NCBI GenBank assembly: GCA_033816765.1
Contig: CM066287.1
Coordinates: 248,001 to 312,000, forward strand
Direction of reading: 5' to 3'
Length of the DNA: 64,000 nt
Source: Nothopassalora personata
Lineage: Eukaryota > Ascomycota > Dothideomycetes > Mycosphaerellales > Mycosphaerellaceae
Shown here one piece after another: positions 1 through 10,739 of the stretch; within the stretch, counting starts at the first letter, position 1, and every line of letters starts with the position of its first letter. Made by a program: the position numbers and the translations under genes. The notes beneath the pieces were generated by a model. It searched no databases. It had not been told where the DNA came from and saw nothing but the letters and a program-made list of their open reading frames with translations.

Positions 1-1468
1 GGGCAGTCTACTTCTCTATTTCCTTTTACTTTTACTTTTAATACTATAGCTCCCTAGAATTAGAGTCTATAATAACAAACTAGATCTTACCTTAAAAGGT
101 AGTTCTAAAGTAAGCGTCTCTATAGCCTAGTTATATAAGTATTGTAAGATATATAATACTATAAATAAATCTAGCCCTTAAGGCTAATAAATAAAAGCTT
201 TCCTCTACTATCTAAAAACAAATAAACTATTACTTTATAAATACTTATGAATAAATAAAAGACTTATTATATATAAATAAAAGTGTAGTAAGCTTTAGAA
301 GCCTACTTAGAGGATATAGTCTAGTAACTTTAGCTTCATAAGCTAATCTACTAGCTACTATATAGTAGGGATATACTTAACTATAATTAAGCCTTTATTA
401 TAAACCTGTCTATAGAAATGATTCCTAAGCCTAATATACTTAGTTCTTTTATAGTTAGTATAGTCCCTAACTAGCTTAATAGTAGACTAGTTATCTATCA
501 AGATCTTAAAGGCTTAAGCCTTATAGTTAGTTATTTTCTAGGTTTTATAGAGTAAGTCTCTTAACTATATTACTTCCCTATAGCATTTAGTTAAGGCTAT
601 ATACTCTACTTTAGTGCTTAATAGTACTATCTCCTTCTATAGGTTAGACTTCTAGATAATAGGACCTCTAGCTATTTTAACTAGGAGTCCTAAGGTTAAC
701 CTACCTTTTAGATCTCTAGAGAAATTAGAGTCTATAAAGATCTCTAGCTTTAGGGATTGTATCTTTCTAAAGATTAGGCACTTATCAATTATTCTAGTAA
801 TATATCTCTAAATATGTTTTACTATAGTAATATGCTCTACTAAAGGATTAGCTAAGAATTTAGCTAAGTAGTTTATTATATAGGAGATATCTAGCCTTAT
901 CTAGTTAGCTAGGTACTAGAGTTCCCTAATTAATGTATTAAATAGATTATAATCCTAAATATTATATTACTCTTTATAAGCTTTATATAGGTAGTTAAGG
1001 GGTGTTAGGAACCGCTATACGTTATCCTAACCGGGCTTAGATCTTTATAGAGATGTCTCGAACGTTAAGAAGGTAGTAGTCCTAAATAGTATATAGTAGT
1101 ATACTTAAAATAAGTTAAGCACGAGGCTCCTATCTACTTATAAAAGAGCGTCGTCCATATAATGCTATGTCTTAGCGCGACTAGCTAGTCGAGCACAACC
1201 TAGTTAGTTAGCTAGTCGGTTAAGTACGACCTAGCTAGCTAACCGCTTGACTGCTCGTCTCGACTACTCGTCTAGCTAGGTCCTTCTACGTTACCCGTAA
1301 CGGACCGTAATAAGGGGATACTTATACTTTTAGCTAAGTCTAGGCTATGTTTCTAAAGTTTCTCTAAAGTATAGTACCTTTAGGAGATATAGAGATCTCT
1401 ATTCTTTTTACTCTATAGTTATATACCTAGGAAGAGGTTAGTATTAGGTTTAGTTAAACCTATAATCT
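1..1468 (-). mobile_element. RIP-degraded Ty1/Copia pol relic (reverse transcriptase/RNase H end)
   Basis: Read on the minus strand, roughly 950 down to 300 still gives the recognisable C-terminal part of a Copia polyprotein. There is a stretch resembling the 'R-D-I-S-x-x-V-N-Y-L-A-R-F' block, and then 'I-S-W-K-S-K-L-Q-K' followed by 'S-T-E-A-E-Y-M-A-L', the classic Copia RNase H signature. The segment from 1468 to 1313 continues the same frame upstream. Many stops are TAG or TAA where CAG, CAA or TGG would be expected, as RIP produces. The copy is interrupted by a solo LTR at 1003-1312 and is truncated on the right by element D. It runs off the left edge of the window. It cannot make a protein. 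Assignment to Copia is firm; the outer limits are approximate. Confidence 0.75.
1003..1312. repeat. RIP'd solo LTR inserted in the Copia relic
   Basis: A 310-bp block starts TGTTAGGA and ends CCGTAATA, which is what a TG...CA LTR looks like after the terminal CA became TA by RIP. It is flanked by a perfect 5-bp direct repeat AGGGG (998-1002 and 1313-1317), and the Copia reading frame resumes on both sides. No internal retroviral region is present, so this is the product of LTR-LTR recombination. Its family is not identified. Orientation is not determined. Confidence 0.75.
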
Positions 1469-1469
1469 T

Positions 1470-1959
1470 ACTAAGTTAACTAACGAGTTAGGTAACCTTC
1501 GTTCGATCGGGATTTGTTCTCGTCGAGTAGGAGTAGGAGGGAGAGTAGTATAAAGTAGTAGTAAGGTAGCGGTTAGGTAAGGTTATATTCTAAACAGTAA
1601 GATTAAATAGTAAGTTAAACGCCTCGAAAGCTATAGGGCATTTCTCTACGTTCCTAAATACATAGGAGATTCTATCCTAATTACCTAGTTACCCGTAAGC
1701 GAGTAATTCAATTACTTAGTCGCTCGTAAGCGAGTAATCTTATGTAGGTATCGGTTACGTGCGCTCGAAGCCCGTTCGCTAGGCTTCCCGTAAGGAAGCA
1801 ATCCCGTATAGGCTACTACCCGCGAGGAGACGCGCCCGGTTACTAAGTCGCCCGTAAGCGAGTAATCCCGTACGGTCGTGCGGTACGTAACTTTCCTTAT
1901 GTAATCTTCGTTATCTAATAAGTATAGTAGTCGAAGCGCGGCTACTTTAATCCGTAATA
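1470..1959 (-). repeat. 3' LTR of element D
   Basis: The right boundary is the CCGTAATA at 1952-1959. It is followed by CTATCCCCCTT, the same junction that follows the 3' LTR of element C (CTATCTCC after 14010). The LTR contains several imperfect copies of a roughly 24-bp unit ending CGTAAGCGAGTAAT (near 1690-1710, 1715-1740 and 1835-1865). It also has GTTAAACGC near 1613-1621, the same motif that in element C pairs with the primer site. The left end is approximate. Confidence 0.5.
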
Positions 1960-2037
1960 CTATCCCCCTTCCGTCCTAGCTTCGTCCCGAAGCTCGTAGC
2001 TTAAAGATCGCGGGGACGACCTCTTTCGTTAGTAGCG

Positions 2038-2529
2038 ATGTCTTCCTCTTCTTCTAAAAACCATCTTCGTCTCGCCTAGGAAATCCTCCGGAACGGACAC
2101 GTTATTAACCTCCCCTACGACTATTATTTCCTAAGTAATTCTCGCTACGTAGCTATAGAGACTAACTATCGTCTACGGTACGCCGAATGCGTTTGCCGGG
2201 GTCGTAAGTACGTAAACATGTCGTAGGAATCCTTAGACAAGACTCGTAAAGAGTATAAAAGGAAGGTAGAGTAGGACGAGTAAGACCTATCGGAGGTCCT
2301 AGCTCGCTTAATGCGGGATAAGGCGATCTTAAAGTAGGTAGAGGAGCGTACGAAGAAGAAGGTACAATGTCTCGAGGCGGAGATAGAGGCGTCTAGCGAG
2401 TTTACGGACGATATAGATTGTCCTACGGCGGACGCTATAGTTAGCCTCTCTCCTACCGTATAGTCTTCTATCGCGTTTATAAACGACGCGATAGATCTCT
2501 CGGTAGAACCCGCGGCTAGCGGGACCTAG
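2038..2529 (+). pseudogene. Antisense Cys-rich ORF relic between pol and 3' LTR of element D
   Basis: A frame starting ATG TCT TCC TCT (2038) and ending GGG ACC TAG (2529) runs opposite to gag-pol. It is about 163 codons long and is broken only by stops that are CAG/TGG-to-TAG changes typical of RIP. The first third holds Cys codons and Tyr codons (TAT/TAC) that are the expected RIP products of Cys, which suggests an original Cys cluster. The last two thirds are rich in Glu, Lys and Arg and look coiled-coil forming. Element C has a matching ORF at the same place (14084-14566) of nearly equal length and the same Ser-rich start. Function unknown; the Cys cluster could bind zinc, which is inference. 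Confidence 0.55.
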
Positions 2530-2559
2530 GTATATATTCCTAGTTTTAGTAGAATTGTC

Positions 2560-5500
2560 GAAGTTTTTACTAATAGTTCCGTAGGTTCTCTTTTAGTTCC
2601 TAGGTATTTTCGGAATCGTCGTACCCTTTCCATTTAACGAGGTATCGCTAACCCTTCTTATCTAGGATTTTTTCGACCTTAAATTTGTCCTCCGCCTCTA
2701 GTTTGAAGTGGAATGTTTCTTAGTAAGGTGTTTCGGCGTCCGCGGGTTCTAATAACGATATATAGAACACTAGGTGGATTTTTACGTCTCTCGGTAGCTA
2801 TAGTCGGTAGTTAACGGGTCCTCGTACCTCTTTAACGAGAAATAGTCCGACTTTCACCTAGTCTAGTTTCTTAGTCTTTCTTCTTATTTTAAGGTTCTTT
2901 ATAAGGAGATAGACCTTATCCCCCCTCTTAAGCTAAGGTGCCATTTATCGTTTATTATTATATAGCGTCGTAATCTTATCTTAGTTTTCCTTAATTTTCT
3001 AAGTTAAGTTTCTATAGATAGTTTTTAGCGTCTTCGTAGTTACGATCGCCTTTTTAGCTTATAGGTACGATTCTTCTTTACTAAATAGATTTAGGTGTTT
3101 ACCGTAGTTTACGAAGAAGGGTGTCTCGTCCGTTATCTCGGACTTATAGTTGTTTAGTACTAATTGTGCTATAGGTAGGAGAGTAACCTAATTGTCCTAT
3201 ATGTAATTAATGTAGTGTCGTAGATACTATTCTAAGATCTACTTTGTTCTTTCCGTTTATCTATCCGTCTACGGATAGTAGGCCGTTAACAGTTTATGTT
3301 TAATTCTAATTATAGAAACTAAGGTTTTCTAGTAGTTTATTGTAAATAGCTTATCTCTATCCGTAATAAAGACCTTAGGAAACCCGTAGTATCGCACGAG
3401 TCTATCTAGTTCGAGGTGCCCGAGTTGCTCTATATTATACGTTTCAGATGTAGGAATAAAGTGTACGTATTTTATAAGTCGGTTAACTATAACTAATATT
3501 ATGTTATACTATTATCCTATAGTTTAGTCTTGTGATGTCGGTAACTTAGTAATAACGTCTATTGTAACTTCGTCCTATAGGGTTGTTAGTAGTGTCCGGA
3601 ATTGTATCTCGCCGTATTTTACGTGTCTTACGACTTTATTTTCCTAATAGTGTTCGTATCGCTTAATATATCGTAGTACCTTCTATCGTAGCTACGGGAA
3701 TGCGAAGCTTCTTTAAATTAGTTCTCCTATCTTAGAGATTCCGGGGTGTCTATAGATAGGTTCGTTATAACATTATCGTATATACTCTTCTTCTCGGTCC
3801 CTTAGTACCTAGTATTTTCCCTATGCTATCGGGAATTATTCCTCTATATCCTAAAGAACACGTACTATGTTATTAAACTCCTTTATATTAGTACTAAGGC
3901 TTCCGTCTAGATTCGCCTTAAGTACTTGTTATCGCACTAGTTCTTTTCCTTCTATGTAGTCGCTTCTTCGGCTTAATACGTCAGCCCTACCGTTATCCTT
4001 ACCGGGAGTATAGCGGATTTCGAATTTATACTAACCGAGTAGTTCCGACTAGCGGGACTGTCTTCTTATTAGCACTTTAGTCGTAGTAAAGTAAGTAAGA
4101 TTCTTATAATTAGAAAGAATCGTTAGCTTAGGTGCTCCTTTAGCGTATACTCTCTAGTACTATATAGTAGTAATAATAGTAAGAAGTTCCTTATTATAGA
4201 TGTCGTAGTTTTATTCCGCGCGTGTTATTTTCCTTAAGTAGTAGGCTACTAGGTGTCGTTTCCCGTTATGCTCCTATGTAAGGTATACTCCGATAGCTAT
4301 GTCCGATACGTCCGTTTTAATTAGGACTTCTTTCGTACCGTCGAATAGTCGAAGCGTAGGTGCTAAGGCGCATTGTTCCTTTAGTTACTCGAATGCTAGT
4401 CGTTGTTCGCTACCCTATGTCTATTTAATATCTTTCCTTATAAGCTTTATTATAGGTATAGATATCTTTAAGTAATCTTTAATAAACTTCCGGTTATAGT
4501 TAGCTAGTCTAAGGAAGGATTGTACGTCCTTAACGCTTACTAGTTCTAGCTATTCCCGGATAGACTATGTCTTTACTAGATCGATCCGGATTCCTATCGT
4601 ACTAATAATAAATCCTAAGAACTTAACTTCTTTCTTATAGAACTCGCATTTTTCTAGTACCGTCTTAAAGCCTACTTAGGTAAGTCGTTTAAAGACGTCC
4701 TAGACTTAGCGTATATACTACTATAGCAATCCCTTCGTATAGACTAGTATATTATCTATGTAGGCGATAATACATACATTAAGAAGTTCTCTTAGTGTCT
4801 CGTTAACTAGGTCCTAGTAGGATGCTAGTACATTAGTTAGTCCTATAGGCATAACTAAGAATTTGTATAGTCCGTATCGTGTCCTAAATACGGTTTTCCA
4901 TTCCTCCCCTTCTACTATACGGATAGCGTAGAAGGCGTCTCGTAAATCGATCTTCGTATACTAGTTAGACCCGGTTAATCTATCTTATGCTTCTTCGATG
5001 TTTAGTAGCGGGTATCGGTTTTTAATCGTAATCTCGTTTAGTTTTCGGTAGTCTTAAACGTTTCGTAGTTTCCCGTTTACTTTTAGAATAAACATATATA
5101 GAGCTCCCGCGCTAGAGGTAGATTGTCGTATCTATCCCTTAGCGAGCATCTCCTTTAGCTATTCTCGTAGGGTTGTTAGCTCTTTTTCGGACATTTAGTA
5201 TAGGGGTCCCTATAGAGGCTCTTTCCCTAGCTAAATGTTTATCTTATAGTCCTATAGTTAGTACTTAGGTAAGGCGTCCTTACCATTTCCCTCTATAAAG
5301 AGTCTCTTTTACTTAAGGTACTCCTTAGGGATAGTTAACTCCGAAATGTTAGTATCCTTCGATAGTACGTTAAGTCTATTATTTCCGGTAACTTCGTAAT
5401 CCGGCGGCCCTACGCTAGTGTCTATCCCGGTCGAAGGTAGTTCCTCTATCCTTCTAGTCGGCGTAAGCTCTATTCTATTAAGCTATCTCTTTACCTTATC

Positions 5501-6263
5501 TACTAGCGAACGCTACCGCTATATAGGATTAATATCGATAACGCAATCGTATTACTCGAATATAAGTACTCCTCTTCTCTAGTCGATAGCTAGATTATAC
5601 TTTCTTAACTAAGGTATACCTAGTACGATCTTATAACTAGCTATGTTAGTAACATCTAAGATAATTTCCTCGTAGTACCGTTAGATTACTAGTAGTAACG
5701 GTATCGTCTCTCGTTCTACGCTAGGGAAGGATAATCCGTCTACCGCGATTAATTTATAACCCTCTCTCTTCTATCGGGTAGCGATCCCGTTAGTCCTAAT
5801 AAATGCTTCGGAGGTAAAATTTCCGCTCGCTCCGGAGTTAATTATAACCCTAGTCCTATAACTATTAACGATTACTATCGTTCGGAAGACTACTATTAAT
5901 GCTTAAGCTTATTACGTGTTACATAACTCCTTTTAGTCGCTTATTCCTAAGGAGTCGATCCTTTTCCCGACTGTTGGGTAGAACGTTATATTTCGTACCG
6001 TAAGGCTTCGGCTTAAACCTATAGCGAAGCGCTTAGTTTCTATACATTTTCTCGGTTACGCTCCTAGATCCTTTATAATTGTAAGTAGAGAGCCTTTATA
6101 TATTATACGGCTTATCGTAGTAAATCTAGGACGGTAAGTCCTAACGGTATAATGTATACTCCGTAGATTATCTAGCTACCTACTAGTAGTCGTTCCTAGA
6201 CAATTCGGTAGAAGTCTTTAACTTCTATAATCCGTAGATGTCTCTATACTATGTGTCGTATAG
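2560..6263 (-). pseudogene. RIP'd pol of element D (PR-RT-RH-IN-chromodomain)
   Basis: On the minus strand the chromodomain is legible near 2560-2720: 'K-V-E-K-I-L-D', then 'Y-L-V-K-W-K-G-Y', then an 'E-N-T-[stop]-E' where Trp of the usual T-W-E-P has become a stop. The reverse-transcriptase active site lies near 4738-4770, reading Y-I-D-N in place of Y-x-D-D, again by RIP-type changes. The frame is littered with TAG/TAA. In life this would have been the protease, polymerase, integrase and chromatin-tethering part of a Gag-Pol polyprotein. Here it is dead and truncated at its N-terminal side by element E1. Confidence 0.7.
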
Positions 6264-6265
6264 TA

Positions 6266-6640
6266 ATGTCTACTAACTACCCTATGTAAGCCTATCCGAG
6301 TTGTAGTAGTATGGAGCGGCGCTTATGTAAGCAGGGGTATTTGCCGGTCCCGGGACCGTGAAATTAGGTCACGTGACGAGTAGCGTAGTAGCTAGATAAA
6401 ATAAGAGGATTAGCGGACCTAAACCCCTATACCCTCTACTCGAGAGGTATAAATTGAATTGTTACCTTAATGCTACGCTTACAATACTTAACTACGTAGT
6501 ATATATCTTAATAGCTATACTAGGTCCTACTAGCTTACCTAAATGTCTAATTAAACCTAAATGAAATTAGGGCAAGTTAGACCTAAGGGACCCCCTCTAA
6601 ACCTAAGGTTAATCCAACCTATTAGTCGTTAATATATCCT
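6266..6640. repeat. Left terminal inverted repeat of element E1
   Basis: This segment matches, with RIP-type differences, the left repeat of E2 (31788 on) in direct orientation and the right repeat of E2 (ending 44180) in reverse complement. It carries one near-perfect copy of the palindrome (6339-6364). The inner limit is approximate. Confidence 0.65.
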
Positions 6641-9600
6641 CCCCTATTACGAACCTGTCCTTAGGTTCTAAAGTAGTAAGCCCGGGCACTATAGGTAGCT
6701 TAGTTAGTCGCTGTAAGCTAAGGTAGTCTTATAGTAGTACAATAGCTCACCCTACCATTTAGCTTAATATATAAGATGTTAGGTAATCCTAGGGCCTACT
6801 AGCGATAGTTTATAAAGGTCGGAAGGATTCTTCTAATAGAGACCGTAATAGTAACGTTAATAATAGCGACTCGCGCCCGTCGCACTACGTTAACGTATGC
6901 TACTAAACTAGCGAGGGAATAGGTAGCTATGTTAGTATTAATCGAACGGGCTAGATAGTCGAATAATACGAACGCTATTCATAAAACAAGTAAGTGTTAG
7001 TACTAGTAACCTAATAAATCTAAAGACGAGTCTATCACGTAGCTAGAAAGTTAGTTAAGGGAAGATAAGTAACTATAAGAAACAAGTAAGATCTAAGGAC
7101 TAGAAGTACCCGTACCCGAAGTATTAACTAGAACTAGAACTAGAACTAGAAACTAGTACCTATAGGCTATAGCTATAGCCGGAAAATTAACTAGAAACTA
7201 GGAGCCTATAAACCCGCACTAACTACTTAGTTCTACTCATTCTTATATAACTCCTTTATCTAGACCTACTCGTTATCGTAGCTAACACTAGTCTCATTAG
7301 ACGCGTCCCTAAGTAGCTAGCTAGTGAAGTTCCTATAGTAGTTGCGGAAGAAGCTCTTATTACGCCCTTCGCTTATAAAGTACATCTACTCGAGAGTAGT
7401 AACTAAGCTAAGCTACTTGTCTATCAATTTTATAGCTCGGACGCGCTAATTATGCATCTTCTTATAGAAGAGCTCCGAGTCTAGGCGGACCGTAGCATTA
7501 TGCTACCTTCTAGCATTAAGGATGACTTCGTTGTCGTTCTAAGACTTCAAACCCGCTAGGGCATCGGATAGAGGGCTAATGCTACTAAGGTATACGGCCG
7601 TAGGGAAAGGATAGCTAGGTACTAGGCGTCGATACTTAAACCCTACAGCGCTCTTACTTAGCGTCTTAAAGTTACGATAGAGGTCTATCACCTAGTGCAT
7701 GCTCTAGCTTCTCTAGAGTTTAAGATAGTTATCGTCGCGGATCTCGATAAAGTAAGGGTTAATCTAACGTAGCGTCTTCTTATATGCGGCCTACCTTATT
7801 AGAACGCCTATAGTATTTACCCGCATTTATCTAGCGCTCAGATCCTCTCTAAACTAGCTAATACTATTCTTACTTAGGGAATTCTAAACCCTAACCGAGA
7901 AGAAACGCTTAAATCGGCCGTCTTCTATACAGTCGTTAGTCCGGTACTACTAGATAAACTCTCTAGCATTCTCTTACTTATAAAAACCGTGTAAAAACTC
8001 CGGCCTACTAGTGCCCTCTAAGTTAAGAGAGTATAGTATATTAAGCCGGTTACTAGTCTAGTAGTTTTTAATTTCGAGGTTTAAGTCGACCCTAGTATAC
8101 TACACTATAGTGTTCGCGTCACCCCCCTAATAAGCCCTATTAAAGCTAAAAATCGTAGGCCTAGGGAAGGAGATGAACCGAGTACAGTGTTAAGGGTACA
8201 GCGCTACTTATAAGAGCTATAGCCCGGGGTCTTGTCGTATAATCTATTAGCTTAGAGAATACTACATGTTCTAGTAGACGCCGCCGTTACTAACCTTATT
8301 CAATTCTCGTAGGTGCTATCGGTACACGTCGAATTCTCGACTTATTATTTCTCTAACTGTTTTAACCCGCGGCGCCAGTTTAGCGTTATTATACTAGTAT
8401 AGCATGTTACTATTAATGTAGGTACCGGTGCTATTAAGATCGGCTTAGTTAGCTTTATCGATGCTAAATTTGTCGAGGATCTAGTTATAGTTAGTATACG
8501 TAACGATGCTACTCGTAGTACCGACTTTACCTCAAACGCGGAGGTAGCTAAGCGGGTTAATAGTCTTCTAACTACGCTTATTAGGGCGAAACCACGACCT
8601 ATTCTTCACCTTAATAGCTAAAAAACTCTTGCCTTTAAAGAGCTAGTCTTAGACCTTAAGCGCGCGCTTACATAGGGTATTAGCGGTAATACCGGGATTC
8701 GTAACGAAGTAGAGGGCCTTATAGTAGAAATCTCGAACATACTAATCGTACATTATAGCGCTAACCTTACTATCCCTCTTAAGAACCTCCGAGACAGTAT
8801 ATTCGAGTATCTTAAGGCCTGCTATCCGGTACTTAGGTAGCTAGTTAATACTATCTACATTAATCGAGTTTCTAAACTTAATGCTATAGTACCGCTTATT
8901 ATAGGTGCAGTTAGCGCGCTTAATCCGGAGGGCCTCGTCTTCTTATAGGATCTAATCCTTAAAGACTAATACATCCCTAATTATAGCCGAAGGTAACATA
9001 GTAAGTATCGGATTACTATTCTTAGTTAGGGCCGGAGTGGATCGTAGGGTACTAACCGGTGTACCTAGCGGACTGCCTTCGCGTATAGGTACGCCGTCTA
9101 GCGTTCGGTTAGGCGAGGATTAAGTAGGCGTAGTTATACCCTTACCTATACTCTCGCCTATACGGAGCTACTTAAGTCGACTCGACTTACGACCGCCTCT
9201 CGATAGGACTGTAGGCTAGGTAGAGGCTAGTAGAGTTAGCGTAGTACTTTTTGCACGTCCTTTACCTTTACTACCCGGTAGTAGCTAACGTAGCTAAGGC
9301 TATTACTAGCTAGATAGTCTAGGTTAATCTATACTATCCTCTAGGGACGCGGACTTCTTAGTAATAGTACCCTCTATAAAGTATAGAAGGCTATCCTTAT
9401 AGACGGCTAGGCGGTGTCTTCTAATAATCTCCCTACTCTTAGCCGACTACGGATTAATGCTACGTACTTTAGCCTTCCTATCGCACCGGGTAAGATTACT
9501 AGGCTCTAGAATTCGCTTACGATCTATGCCCTTACGGCCGATCCTTATACGCTAGATTAATACCCTCTAAATTCTACTAATAGCCCTACTATAGTCTAGA

Positions 9601-10738
9601 TACTTATTAATAAAGGCCGTGAACTAGCGGCGCCCGCTATTAGTACTACAAAGCTCGGAGATAACGCGTCGATTAAGAATCTTATTGTCTATCTACTGTA
9701 GCTAGTAGCGGGTAAGCGTAGCTCGAAGAGTCTTCTCTCGGTTACGAATCTCTAAACCGGTCTTACGAATCTTACCGACGATAGGAAATAAGACATCGAG
9801 CTTCTTATTACTAAGGAATTTATCCTAGTAGCTCTTACCTATGCCGCTCTTAACTTCCTCGAAAAATAGGTTAACCTAGATAGAGTAGTCTTTGAACACC
9901 TTCTCGAAGCCCTTATAGAAGTCCTTTAATACCTTAACCCGCTTCTAAGGACTAAGCTCTCGGAACATAACATTAGTAGCGGACTTCGGTGTGTTCGTGT
10001 TAGTAAGGACATGCTTAACGTTGTCCGGTAGGCGAAGAGACTCGAATAAGGTCTAAGGTAGGCGGGTAAGCCTAGTAATAGTACTAGTAAGCGCTATACT
10101 CGAGCTAGCCGGGCGTAACGAAGGACTAGCTAAAGCTATAATAACTAGGATTCGCTAGCAGTAAGATCGTAAGAGCTAGCTATCTCGTAGTGCTACTCTA
10201 GGGTATTAGTAAGCTTTAAAAGCTTAGTGTCGGGGTAGGGGCTTTAAAGGTTAAGGTCGTAAAGAGAGAGGCTAGAGAACCGTCTAATGTGTAGTAGTAG
10301 ATAGATATGTTAGTGTTTAAAGAAAAAGAGAGGAAGTAGTAGGTAGAGAGCTACGCTTAAGTATACCTCTTAGCGTATGTCCCTATAACCGTTATAAGGT
10401 AGTAGCGCCGAGACCGGTCTTATAAGTAGTAAGAGCAGTACTATTAAGGTTACACTAAAGGTCCGATAACCCTATATATAACCGAAAACTAGTGCTAGTA
10501 ACTACCTAGGTAAACATTCGGTAGAGGCATGCTACACTATTACGTAATCCGATTTACCGGTCCCGGGACCAGTAAATGTAACTCTACTAACTAAGGTCTA
10601 ACTAAGGTAAGAATACCCTATAAAGTAAAGTCTAGATAACCGAATCGGCTTAACAAACTAAAGGGCATACGTAACATATGCCTAAGGGAAGTAAACTCCG
10701 TACACCATTACTAACTAATTAGTTCTTAGCCTCGATCC
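6266..10738 (-). mobile_element. Element E1: RIP'd, truncated copy of a long-TIR DNA-transposon-like element
   Basis: The left end ATGTCTACTAACTACCCTAT is preceded by TA and matches the ends of the complete copy E2. The copy lies in the opposite orientation to E2: its 6266-6640 corresponds to E2's right inverted repeat and its 10500-10738 to E2's left interior. Homology stops near 10738, almost exactly where the inner edge of the other inverted repeat should begin, so one repeat is missing. The interior (about 7300-10200) has long RIP-broken frames on the minus strand with no domain I can name. Two copies of the 26-bp palindrome lie at 6339-6364 and 10552-10577. Confidence 0.65.
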
Positions 10739-10739
10739 T

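Larger units (their letters stand above)
1470..6263 (-). mobile_element. Element D: 5'-truncated RIP'd Ty3 chromovirus
   Basis: A minus-strand Ty3/gypsy element runs from a 3' LTR (about 1470-1959) through a chromodomain (about 2560-2720), integrase (about 3000-4000), RNase H (about 4050-4450), reverse transcriptase (about 4550-5200) and protease (about 5550-5900). It is cut at 6263 by element E1, so gag and the 5' LTR are missing. Stops are scattered through all frames as TAG/TAA. The gene order is that of chromoviruses, and the layout matches element C closely, including an extra antisense ORF next to the 3' LTR. The left boundary is uncertain because no target duplication can be tested. 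Confidence 0.75.

Noticed and set aside
1687..1865. CRISPR-like spaced repeats in the element D LTR
   Set aside because: The repeats are imperfect, irregularly spaced, inside an LTR, and the organism is a fungus.
6266..10738. Possible Starship captain (DUF3435 tyrosine recombinase) in element E
   Set aside because: Size of E (about 4.85 kb), long inverted repeats and absence of a recognisable R-H-R-Y pattern do not fit a Starship.
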